Assembly (NCBI GenBank): GCA_038501625.1
Contig: JAZAYU010000009.1
Location: forward strand, 6,872,396-6,936,395
Source: Corbicula japonica
Taxonomy: Eukaryota; Mollusca; Bivalvia; Venerida; Cyrenidae
DNA: 64,000 nt
Direction: 5' to 3'
The notes under the pieces are model-generated. The model was not told the DNA's origin. It ran no database searches and saw only the letters and a program-made list of their open reading frames with translations. Both the position numbers and the translations under genes were made by a program. Positions 11,197 to 21,685 of the stretch are shown here, in pieces (the stretch's first letter is position 1; every line of letters begins with the position of its first letter).

Positions 11197-11748
11197 TTGA
11201 ATTACATTTTTTTAAATGGGGAAAGAAAAGAGTTTTGAGTTTAGCTATTTGAAGAATATGTTGTGCTATTCCACTCACTTTGTCATTGGTGTTGCTGCCC
11301 CACTTTTGTGCGCTACCTCATAATATCCAATGAATTACTAAAGCTGAAACTTTCAAACTTGGTTTACTTGTTTACCATTCTGTCCCGAGTGTGTTTGCCA
11401 AGAATTATAACTCGTCCGATAGCTTCTAATTTAATCAAATATTGGCTCATTTTCAACAAAGAGTTTAATGTTCAAGTACAAGCTGGTGTACAAGATAACT
11501 TCCCTTCTATTTATACTAGAGCTTTAGAACTGTGTACACTTCTTCACCATCATGTCTCATGGTGATGTACCAAGTACCATAACTCTACCTTGCGTTTTGA
11601 TCAAAGAATTGTCCTTTTTTTGGTTCTGTTGTTTGGACTTGCAATTTATGTTTAAGTTATTATAACAGCTTAGAAACTTTGTGTACTTGTTCAGAAACAT
11701 ATACTGGATTGATTCTTCAAATTAGCATTCTAATTATAACACTTTTAT

Positions 11749-12730
11749 CCCCCGCCGCATAGCGGGAAGGAGGATATAGGAATGGTCTTCGTCTGTCCAT
11801 CCGTCCTTCCGTGCGCGCACAATTCATGTCCGGTCCATAACTTTTCAACCCCTAGAAGGAATTCCATGAAACTTTACTCAAATGTTCTCCCCATCAAGAT
11901 GACGTGCAGAACCTATATTCCAACCTGGCTGCCTCAAGGTCAAGGTCACCATTGCTGTTTGAAGATATGAACCATGTATTTCGTGTCCGGTTCATATCTT
12001 CTGAACCCCTAGAAGGAATTTCATGAAACTTTAGTCAAATGTTCTCCCCATGAAGACGACATGCAGAACCCATGTTCCAACCTGGCCAGCTCAAGGTCAA
12101 GGTAACCAGTGGTGTTTGAAGATATGAACCATGTATTTCGTGTCCTGTTCATATCTTCTGAACCTCTAGAAGGAATTTCATGAAACTTTTGCCAAATGCT
12201 CAGTCCATGAAGACAATGTGCAAAACCCATGTTCACACCTGGTCAGCTCAAGGACAAGGTCACCAGTGATGTTTGAAGATTTGAACTTTGTATTTTGTGT
12301 CTGGTTCATATCTTTTGAACCCTTAGAATGAATATCATGAAACTTTTATCACATGTTCAGCCCATCAAGATGATGTGCAGAACCCATGTTCCAACCTGGC
12401 TGACTCAAGGTCAAGGTCATTGAAGATTTGAACTATGTATTTTGTGTCCAGTTCATATCTTCTGAAACCCTTCAATGAATTTTATCAAGCTTAAGTCAAA
12501 TGTTCATTCCACCAAGATAATGTGCAGAACACTTGTTCCAACCTGGCCGGCTGAAGGTCAAGGTCACTAGTTGTCTTGGAAGGTTCATATTTAACCATGT
12601 CTTTCATATTTGCTCCATAACTTTCAAACTGCTGGAGATTTCTTTGTTAATTTGCAGTTAAGCATCCATAACCCTTCCAACATTCCTGCATGTGGTGGGA
12701 GGTATTGCTGTCGTTCCAACTGCCTTGTTA
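11749..12730 (+). mobile_element. Pearl-like non-autonomous Helentron, ~157-bp core repeats
   Basis: The 5' hairpin is ATCCCCCGCcgcataGCGGGAAGG, followed by AGGATATAGG and a GTCCATCCGTCCTTCCGTGC microsatellite. The core has about 5-6 tandem units marked by CATATCTTCTGAACCC at 11836, 11993, 12150, 12307, 12454 and 12616 (spacings 157, 157, 157, 147, 162). Each unit ends with TCAAGGTCAAGGTCA. The 3' end is not clearly preserved; the hairpin/CTAGTT end was not found, so the right boundary is approximate. Confidence 0.75.
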
Positions 12731-13645
12731 GACTTGGAAATTTAGTTTGCATATTTGTTGACGAAAGTCCTATCTTACATAATTCCTTAGCCATTGGAAA
12801 TTAAGGACACATGTATACTTAATTAGAAGTGTTTATGGGTTAAGTAAAAAGAGTCTTTCACAGGCACAATTTTTATCATATTTTTATCAGACTTGGTTAG
12901 AATATTTATGTTGATGATCTGCAGCAAAGTTATTCATATCATGCTCTTGTGTTACGCAGAGGCCCTATCCTGTGGGAGGGGGGTTAAATTCTGTAAATAA
13001 CATGTAATTTTCCTTATCCCAACACAGACTTTAATAGTCTCCTTTATTCTGTCTTTTCTGAACATTTCAATCAATGGGTGTTATCTCAGCAATTCATGTA
13101 AAATGTGCTGCTCATTGATGTCAAAAACAAAACAATGTGGACAGTCCAAGAGTTTGTGTGATGGTTTTTTGTAGCCATGCCCTAGACCAAATGTGTTCCA
13201 ATGCAAAATAGTTAAGGTCCAACAAAGACCTACATGTAGCAAAACGCACTAAGTGTGTAAATATAGGGAAGTGGGTGGGGTGCGGTTGTGAGCTGTCCTT
13301 TAAAATAAACTCACGATTCACTCACTGGTAAACATGAAACTCTGACTCAATCCAGTTCAAATGTGACCCCCTTTCAACTTGTGCTTTAATATCTCTATTT
13401 ATTAATCTACTTTATTTTGACTCTTCAAATAGACATGCATACTTTTGTTTAAGACAAGCTCTTGTTTTATCTTGTGCTGTTTTTTTTTCTACTACCAATG
13501 TTTGATACCTTTTATAATTTTTAATATGTTGAACTATGTAGTCAATTTTTGATTACAGTCCAGTGATAATGACTCAAAGTGCTAGTGATCTTTCTCATAT
13601 CTTTTATTTATCATGTCAGGTCATCGCATGGTTAGCAAATAAAGT
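12731..13645. other. No gene recognised
   Basis: AT-rich intergenic or intronic sequence without recognised repeats, splice-bounded exons or RNA genes. Confidence 0.5.
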
Positions 13646-13955
13646 TAACCCTTTACTCCATGAGTACACTTTTTAAGGCATGTGTAATCAGTGTAGATTA
13701 TGATCAGCCGGCACATCAGGGCTGAAGGTTATAAGCCAATCAGATGCTTGAGATTTGAGACTGGTTTCCATGCTCAGCTTTATAACCTTGGGCACCTATC
13801 TGTGCTGTCTCATCACGATCTGCACAGGTCGCTTTTTGGTCAGAAATAACCTTATAAATCTAAAAGTGAACAGTGCAGATCCTGATTAGATGGCACAAGT
13901 GTTTCCACTGATTTTTATCTACACTGCCCATGTCATTAAGGTGTATACATAGAAT
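13646..13955. mobile_element. MITE family B, copy B4, interrupted by an A element
   Basis: Left end TTAACCCTTTACTCCATGAG. The interior 'gtgtagattatgatcagcc' is interrupted at about 13724-13794 by a family A fragment, and the B arm then resumes to about 13955. This is the second B copy split by A within roughly the same 20-bp zone. Confidence 0.65.
13724..13794. mobile_element. Palindromic MITE family A, copy A3 (one arm)
   Basis: Keeps the outer AAGGTTATAA of the left arm, then jumps directly to the right arm GCCAATCAGATGCTTGAG..CTTTATAACCTTGGG. It is an internal-deletion derivative. Confidence 0.7.
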
Positions 13956-14136
13956 AAATTCTTAAAATTCAGGTTCAAATTTTGCCAGATTATGGTTCTA
14001 AATTAAGTGTGAAAACTATTGTCAGACATATTGGGTCATCATGATGTAAAATAAACTGAATAACCACAAGACTTGGTAAATATAATGAGTCCGTGTATTT
14101 TTAACCTGGTGTATTTTGAGTAATCACATCATATTT

Positions 14137-16926
14137 TTATGCCCCCACAAAGTGGGAGGCATATAGAGTTGCACTCGTCCGTCCGTACGTACGTCCGTAC
14201 ATCAGTACGTCCCCAAATCTTGTGGCATCAACTCCTCCTAAACTATAAGGCGGATTTCTTTCAAACTTGCACAGATGATCAAGCAGGATGTGTAGATGAT
14301 CGTAAAGAAAGGATTTTTTCCTGCGACCATTTTTACCAGAGTTATGGCCCTTTGTTAATTTCAGTTATTAAATCTTGTGGCGTCAACTCCTCCTAAACTA
14401 TAAGGCGGATTTCTTTCAAACTTGCACAGATGATCAAGCAGGATGTGTAGATGATCGTAAAGAAAGGATTTTTTCCTGCGACCATTTTTACCAGAGTTAT
14501 GGCCCTTTGTTAATTTCAATTATTAAATCTTGTGGCGTCAACTCCTCCTAAACTATAAGGCGAATTTCTTTCAAACTTGCACAGATAATCAAGCAGGATG
14601 TGTAGATGATCGTAAAGAAAGGATTTTTTCCTGCGACCATTTTTACCAGAGTTATGGCCCTTTGTTCATTTCAGTTATTAAATCTTGTGGCGTCAACTCC
14701 TCCTAAACTATAAGGCGGATTTCTTTCAAACTTGCACAGATGATCAAGCAGGATGTGTAGATGATCGTAAAGAAAGGATTTTTTCCTGCGACCATTTTTA
14801 CCAGAGTTATGGCCCTTTGTTAATTTCAGTTATTAAATCTTGTGGCGTCAACTCCTCCTAAACTATAAGGCAGATTTCTTTCAAACTTGCACAGATGATC
14901 AAGCAGGATGTGTAGATGATCGTAAAGAAAGGATTTTTTCCTGCGACCATTTTTACTAGAGTTATGGCCCTTTGTAAATTTCAGTAATTATACCCCCACA
15001 AACGAAGTTTGAGGGGGTATATAGGAGTGAGCTTGTCGGTCGGTCTGTCTGTCGGTCGGTCGGTCGGATTCTTCGTTTCCAGATGATAACTCATGAAAGG
15101 CTTGACAGAATTAAATAACTGTATATCGTCATAAGATACAGGTCAAGTTCGATTTTGGGGCTGGTGGGATCAGTGTCAAGGTCACTGTAACTAAAAATAG
15201 AAAAATGGTTTCCGGATGATAACTCATGAAACACTTCACAGATTTAATCCTTGTTTGGTAAATAGAAGTAACATCTCAAGATACAGGTCAAGTTCGACTT
15301 TGGGGCTGGTGGGGTCAATGTCAAGGTCAGTATTACTAAAAATAGAAAAAGGGTTTCCAGATAATAACTCATGAAAAACTTCACAGATTAAATCCTTTTT
15401 TGGTACATATATGTAATATCAGAAGATACAGGTCGAGTTCGACTTTGGGGCCTGAGGGGTCAGTGTCAAGGTCACTGTAACTTAAAAAAGAAAAATTGTT
15501 TCTGGACTATAACTCATGAAATACTTCATAGATTTAATTATGTTTTGGGACACAGATGTAACATAACAAGATAAAGATTAGGTTTGACTTTGGGGCCTGT
15601 GGGTTCAAGGTCAAGGTCACTGTTATTTAAACTTCAAAACTTCGTTTCCACTCAGTAATTATAGCTTGGAATGAGATTCTTAAACGAACTTTGGTGTATT
15701 GATGGTTTTTGTGAAGATGACTTTTGGGATTCAAGGCCTGTGGGGTCAAGGTCACTGTTACTAAAAATAGAAAATAAACTGTATGCTCAATAACTTTGGT
15801 TCAGAATGAGATATTGTGATGAAAATTGCTATATAGGTAGTGTCTGTGAAGACGAAACTTGGTATTGAAATTGGGCCTGATGGGGTCAAGGTCACTGTTA
15901 CTAAAAATAGAAAAAATGGTTTCTGGATGATTTCTCATAAACAATGTTTGGCACACAGTTCTTAGATAAAAGTTAGATAAAGGCCACTGTTACTAACATA
16001 TTTAAACCATTTCTGCTCAATAAATTTAGAAGGAATGAGATATTGTGATGAAACTTGCTGAATATGTGGCTACTGTGAAGACGACACTTTGGATTGAAAG
16101 TGGGGCACATTATGCCATTGATTCGAAGCATTCCCAGTTCAATTATCAAGCATACATGTGGGGGTATTTAATCACTTTCAGTGATAATTCTAGTTAAATC
16201 TTGTGGCGTCAACTCCTCCTAAACTATAAAGCGGATTTCTCTCAAACTTGCACAGATGATTAAGCAGAATGTGTAGATGATCGTAAAGAAAGGATTTTTT
16301 CCTGCGACTATTTTTACCAGAGTTATGACCCTTTGTTAATTTCAGTAATTAAATCTTGTAGCATCAACTCCTCATTAACTATCTAAGGGATTTCTTTCAA
16401 ATTTGCACAGATGATCAAGCAGGTTGTGTAGATGATTGTAAAGAAAGGGTTTTTCTTACGGCCATTTTTGCCAGAGTTATGGCCCTTTGTTAATTTCAGT
16501 GATTTAATCTTGTGGCATCAACTCCTCGTTTACTATTGGATGGATTTCTTTCAAACTTGCTCACATGATCAAGGTGGATGTGCAGATGATCATAAAGAAA
16601 GGATTTTTTCCTGCGGCCATATTTACCAGAGTTATGGCCCTTTGTTAATTTCACTTACAAAATTTTGTGGCATCAACTCCACATTTTTTATTTGGCTGAT
16701 TTCTTCCAAACTTACACAGATGATTAGACATGATGTCTTAATTGCTGTAAAGGACATTGCCTTGCAACCATTTTCACCAAAGTTATGGCCCTTTGTTTAT
16801 GTTAGTCATTAAATTTTGTGGCTCTTACTCCTCATTCACCACATATTGTTAATACCTAGTACACAATTTTGTTACAAATGTACTTGCAGCAGTGGGGGCA
16901 TCAGTGTCCTGAGGACACAGTCTAGT
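14137..16926 (+). mobile_element. Pearl-like Helentron, ~155-bp core repeats, split by a nested element
   Basis: The 5' hairpin is ATGCCCCCACaaaGTGGGAGGCAT, then ATATAGAGTTGCACTC and a CGTCCGTCCGTACGT run. Core units start with CTTGTGGCRTCAACTCC at 14219, 14374, 14529, 14684 and 14839 (exactly 155 bp apart, with few differences). After a 1.2-kb nested insertion the array resumes at 16199 with more diverged units. The 3' end shows TGTCCTGAGGACA (hairpin) followed by CAGTCTAGTT at 16906-16926. The conserved units near the 5' side and older units at the 3' side indicate recent local amplification. The open frames inside (for example 14139-14396) are repeat translations, not genes. Confidence 0.85.
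14987..16195 (+). mobile_element. Second pearl-like Helentron nested in the first
   Basis: Starts TACCCCCACAAACGAAGTTTGAGGGGGTATATAGG (a 5' hairpin), then a GTCGGTCGG microsatellite. The ~133-145-bp core units are marked by AACTCATGAAA at 15088, 15221, 15366 and 15511, with degenerate units to about 16100. It ends GGGGGTATTTAATCACTTTCAGTGATAATTCTAG: a short stem (ATCACT/AGTGAT) a few bases before CTAG, as at Helitron-type 3' ends. The outer repeat reads continuously once this block is removed. Confidence 0.8.
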
Positions 16927-17304
16927 TATTGAATTTTATAAAAATAATTGACAGGACCATCTTTTCATTTTAAGTCAGAAAGATATTACAAGGCATTTCG
17001 AGTCATTGCAGTTGGAATGCACTTGCTTGTTTTTGATGAATATTTTTGTTTTAGATTACCTTTAACATTTTGGAGTTTATTTGCAAGCAAGTAAGCATGT
17101 TATTGAAATGTAAAACAACAAAGTTGCCATGTGTCTGTAGACACTTCCAGGTTTTATGGCCTTCATGTATATTTAGAGGGTTTCTTTTTTGTTATGTATA
17201 TTATTTCAGTATTACTATATAGAAATTTATGACCAATAATGAATTTGTTTTGTAATAAAGATAATGATATCATTTGTATTGTGTTAGTAGTTCCCAACAC
17301 TTCG

Positions 17305-17378
17305 GGCCCAAGAGGATTGAAACTAAAACTGGAGACCAGTCTCCAATCTCAAGCATCTGATTGGCTGAAATGGCTGAA
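17305..17378. mobile_element. Palindromic MITE family A, copy A4 (one arm)
   Basis: Left arm only: GGGCCCAAGAGG.., GACCAGTCTCCAATCTCAAG and CTGATTGGCTGAAATGG. Cut off at the centre. Confidence 0.6.
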
Positions 17379-17432
17379 GTGCTCACCTAAATATATTAAT
17401 ACTCGCAAAATATTCAAGCTCTAGCCAATCTA

Positions 17433-19774
17433 CAGGCTTTCCAGCGTTCCTAGTTTTTCCTAGTTTTCCTAGTTTTTCCTAGTTTTTTGAATTGGCTCCT
17501 AGTTTTTCCTAGTTTTTACAAAAAGCTCCTAGTATTCCTAGTTTTTACTAAAATAAAGAAGTATTTTTTCATAATTACAAGTTGCACTGCTTTAAATCAT
17601 GTTTTGCAAAGTATTTTTACAGTGGATGTTCAGAAGCTGTTTAGTTGACATGTTCCTATGCTGGCGTCATTGTTGCGTAACCCAGCCATCTCAACCTTTG
17701 TTCACTAAGGAAAGCTTTTATCAAAACTTAATTTTAGTGAGTTGTCTTTAACTATGTGTTGTCAACATTTAGAAACAATGCCATTTGGTTTAATTGTGAA
17801 TTAAATGTTTGGTTATGTCTCTTATAACTCTATCCTAATACTTTTGCTGACAAAACTAAGTTGTTGCCAAATTTCAAAGTATTTGTAATTTGGGTTATTT
17901 ATTTAATTATAATGTCTTTGTTTTCAAATAATCAAACAACAAAAAGATTAGAACATTAAATTTTACATATTTCTTTTGTACTGTTGATCAACGTTTAATT
18001 TTTACAACACAGCTGTTAAGTACCTCTCCACTTACTTTAGGCATTTTGGTAACAACCATTAGATGCTGTAAAGAGCAGAAAGACGAGAAATAAAGAAAAG
18101 AAGGTTAGGAAAAATAAATAGGAGATAAAGGCTGAAGTGGATAAGGCTAATAAGATTTTGAAAGAGATAAATCTAAGGCTATAAAAAATAAGGATTTCAA
18201 AGAAATGGGCATTGCTCAAGGTCTCCGTGATGTGGCAAAAATAAATCTGAACTAAGTAACAGTTGCAATTAACAAAATGTGTAGAAGATAGAAATGACAT
18301 GAGAAAGAGATAAAAATGAAAATCATGGAATCATTAATGAAAATGCTTTTTCTCACTGCAAGCGGAAGGGGCCCATGCCATATAATATTGGGGAAAATAG
18401 CGTCATTTTACTCAGAAGGGGAATAAAAAAAAACCTGATGTAAAGTCACTTTTTGGGGAAAACTGCATGATTTTAAAGAAATTTTGTGAGGGAAAGACAT
18501 CCATAAACGGCCCCTACTAAAGAAGGAAAAAAAGCCCTGAGTTTAGAGAAATTTCCATTGTGTCTTAGCCTGGAGAGGTAGTTTTCCAAATCACGTAAAT
18601 CAGTTGTTGGGGGCATAGTCAGTCCTATGACAAAGATATAAATCTGACTTCAAATAAAGTTGTGCTTATCTTACAAAGTCTTGTGTTTCTAAAAAACTCA
18701 TTTGATTGGCTGATATAATTTAGATTTAATTCATCAAAATTTAATGAAATTTGTCATTACAAAGTATCTGTGATAATATGGCCATCTTTGATTAAAAACC
18801 TGTAGTCTATAATTGGCGACAAAAAAGAAATATAATGTTTCAGACATCAAGTTTTGTTACCAAATTGCTACAAGTACATTAAAATAAATGCAATAGGGAC
18901 TGCCTAGAGGAGACAACAAACTGGGTGACAAATAGGAAGTTTGGTTAAGGAAGCCTGATATTCCGGTTGTTGCTTATTATAAGTGCTGTGCCAAGACAAT
19001 AAAGTACGGGTCCCACAGAATTTTTTTTTGACCTGACAAGTTGTTTTACCTGGAAAACACACTTTCAGTTCTTGCTTACTGCTTAATTTAAGAGTTTCTG
19101 GGGGCCTCTGGCCACCTGGCCAGGGCTTTATCTTGGACACAACAGTGGTCCAAATGATGGACCCAAATCCCCAGCATAATTTTCAGGATATTTTTATAAT
19201 TTCTCCCTTGCACCCATGTAGCTGCATGACCTTTGTATGTATATATAACTTAAAAAACTGATGTACTTACATTTATGTACATTATTCAAATAGTTAAATT
19301 TTTTATTAAGATAATAGCAAAATGACAGGTGTTTTTAACACATGGCATTGTTTCTAATATGTTTGTTGAACACTGTGCGTATTACTACCTAAGATTCCTT
19401 TTTGTAACACTAACAGTTATTAATATACAGCAGTCATTATCGTGTATATATATGAATATGAATGTTTAAGAACTTAACAGGTTAACTCTGGTTTGTTAAT
19501 TGTTAATGTTTATTAATGAATAAAAAACATTGTGTTATGCTTGACAACAGTAAGCCAGACCTGATTTAGCAAGGAAATAGTCTGCTCATCACCCTCTGAA
19601 TCTGCATGAATGGTAAATTGATATATGCAAAGATGAGATGGTAAAGGGATAACTTAAAAAAGTTCCTAGTTTTTTACAATTTCTTCCTAGTTTTTCCTAG
19701 TTTTCTCCTAGTTTTTTGTGCTGTTGCTTCCTAGTTTTCTCCTAGTTTTTCATAACATACTGCTGGAGAGCCTG
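17433..19774. mobile_element. 2.34-kb TIR DNA transposon with CCTAGTTTTT subterminal arrays
   Basis: The left end CAGGCTTTCCAGC and the inverse of the right end CAGGCTCTCCAGC match at 12 of 13 bases. The element is flanked by a perfect 6-bp duplication AATCTA (17427-17432 and 19775-19780). Inside each end are multiple TCCTAGTTTTT words (17450-17550; 19663-19752), a plausible transposase-binding array. The interior is non-coding or decayed; a lysine-rich frame around 18063-18180 is broken by stops and may be a relic. The terminal motif and target length match the element at 53106. Superfamily is not assigned. Confidence 0.7.
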
Positions 19775-19798
19775 AATCTAGCTTCACAAAAGTAGTCT

Positions 19799-19958
19799 CA
19801 AGGTTATAAAACTGAGATTGGAAACCAGTCTCAAATCTTAAGGATCTGATTGGCTGGGGAGTGGTTGGAAACCTGTCTCAAATCTCAGTCCCATTTCAGC
19901 CAATCAAATGCTTGAGATTGGAGACTGGTCGCAAATCTCAGTTTTATGATATTGGGCC
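19799..19958. mobile_element. Palindromic MITE family A, copy A5 (expanded centre)
   Basis: AAGGTTATAAAACTGAGATTGG at the left, CAGTTTTATGATATTGGGCC at the right. An extra partial arm (GTTGGAAACCTGTCTCAAATC) sits in the centre, so it may be a rearranged or double copy. Confidence 0.75.
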
Positions 19959-20161
19959 CTGTTAGCAATGTCTGTCTCATTCTCAATTTCACCATGCATA
20001 TAACAAAAAGTCCTAAAATTTGTGTGCTGTGCTACGTGTTCTTGGCTTGTATGAACTTGTGACTACCAGTCTCAAGAAAGTTACCTTGAACTCTGAAGAA
20101 CAACACACATTTATAACATTATGACATCCATAAGTAACCAAAACATTGATTGAAATTGATG

Positions 20162-20388
20162 TTAACCCTTTATTCCATGGGATAACTGTGTTATCCCATG
20201 AGTGAACAGTGTTGAGCAAGATCAGCCAGTATATTTGTTCCATCTGATCAGGATCTACCTGGTTCGCTTCTTGATTCATTTGGCTATTTCCAACCAAGAA
20301 GCAAATAGTGTAGATCCTGATCAGATGGCTTGTATAGATCTACACTGTTCACGCATCATTTAATCCTGTATAATGGAGTAAAGGGTAA
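20162..20388. mobile_element. MITE family B, copy B5 (full)
   Basis: Ends TTAACCCTTTATTCCATGGG and AATGGAGTAAAGGGTAAA. Internal arms carry GATCAGCCAGTATATTTGTTC and 'gtgtagatcctgatcagatgg'. A small extra palindrome (GGGATAACTGTGTTATCCC) sits near the left end. Confidence 0.75.
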
Positions 20389-20970
20389 AGCATTTATTCA
20401 ATTTTCATCATTAATCAGACTGCTTAAGAGAGTACTATCTCGGTCATATTTAATAACCGGCTACATGTAAATTGCACATGTCACTTTGAAGTTGTTGCCA
20501 TTCATTTGCAAAAATTGACATGAGCAGTGTCCGCTCTGGCTTATCTACTTTTAATTAATAAGGTTTGTCGGCTAATGTGTAAAGTAAAATTTTGAAAGGG
20601 CTTAATATAGGATACTGGGATACAGCCAAAACGGAAAAGAAAAAAGAGATCACAAATTGATAGTTGAATCAATTTCAAAAAGACATCAAAAACAATTGTC
20701 AAACGCACTTAAGGTTTTAATATAGCGATTTGCAAAGCCGAAAATTAAATTTGCGTTTGTATATATGGAAGAGGTTACACATTGTCATCGTTCAAACGAA
20801 ACACTCTTTGCAAACACTACACGATCATGTTCGAGAATTCTTGAAAAAAATATATCTTCACTTACGCTTTACAGTTCAAATTTGCCACTGGCTGCCAGGG
20901 GGTTTTAAGTTAACTTTTTCCTCTATCTAGGAAAAAGGGCTTCCTTCTTGAAACGGTCAGTGGCAAACCA

Positions 20971-21117
20971 GTGCCCAAGGTTATAAAACTGAGCATGGAA
21001 ACCAGTCTCAAATCTCAAGCATCTGATTGGCTGAAATGGCGACTGGTCGCCATTTCAGCCAATCAGATGCTTGAGATTTGAGACTGGTTTTCAATCTCAG
21101 CTTTATAACCTTGGCAC
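20971..21117. mobile_element. Palindromic MITE family A, copy A6 (near-perfect)
   Basis: Virtually identical to the copy at 10901-11044, including the centre GGCGACTGGTCGCC, and bounded by CCAG on both sides (possible target duplication). High similarity to A2 implies recent movement or conversion. Confidence 0.9.
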
Positions 21118-21685
21118 CAGGTTGCCAAGTTGAGGTTTAAGCCAGGGAACTAGCCTGATAGTATCAGTATCAGATACTTGCAGTCTTCCTCATTCTGTAG
21201 TAATGGTTTTTTAATACGCGTTTTGAATTGATTCAATAACAATGTGCTTTAACAGGTAGGGTATTCAAGAAGAGTGTGGAAGTTCTGTTATGCTGACTTC
21301 ATGGATACGTTTTCTGCACCAAAAAGTAAAAAGGAAATTTAGAAAAAAAGATTTAATGGATACTCTTTTGATATTTCTACCATTGGTTCAAATTTACAAT
21401 AGATGAAAAGGAAACTTTGAAAGTTGAGTCAGTCAGGTGGGGAAAATAATTTTGGGAAATTATTTATTCAGCGCAATTTTATTATTTTTATAAATCGACA
21501 ATGTCCATTAGGTGAGAATATTGGTCCGACCGATGAATAGTGTTCAGTGGTTTGACAGCTTAAAAGGATACAAGTTTCAAATATGAAACCCGTCGCTTTA
21601 CAATGAGCAATGTTTCGTGACAGCGTTTATTTGTTTTATCAATATTTTCTGTTTCTATTACTTATCATTAATTTTCTATTTTCAG

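Noticed and set aside
14139..16812. Open frames of 85 and 126 codons
   Set aside because: They lie entirely inside pearl-like core repeats and repeat the same peptide; no gene.
21610..21685. N-terminal hydrophobic leader (signal peptide) on the zinc-finger protein
   Set aside because: The stretch is a T-rich tract ending TTTTCAG, that is, an intron 3' end. A secretion signal makes no sense on a 14-finger nuclear protein.
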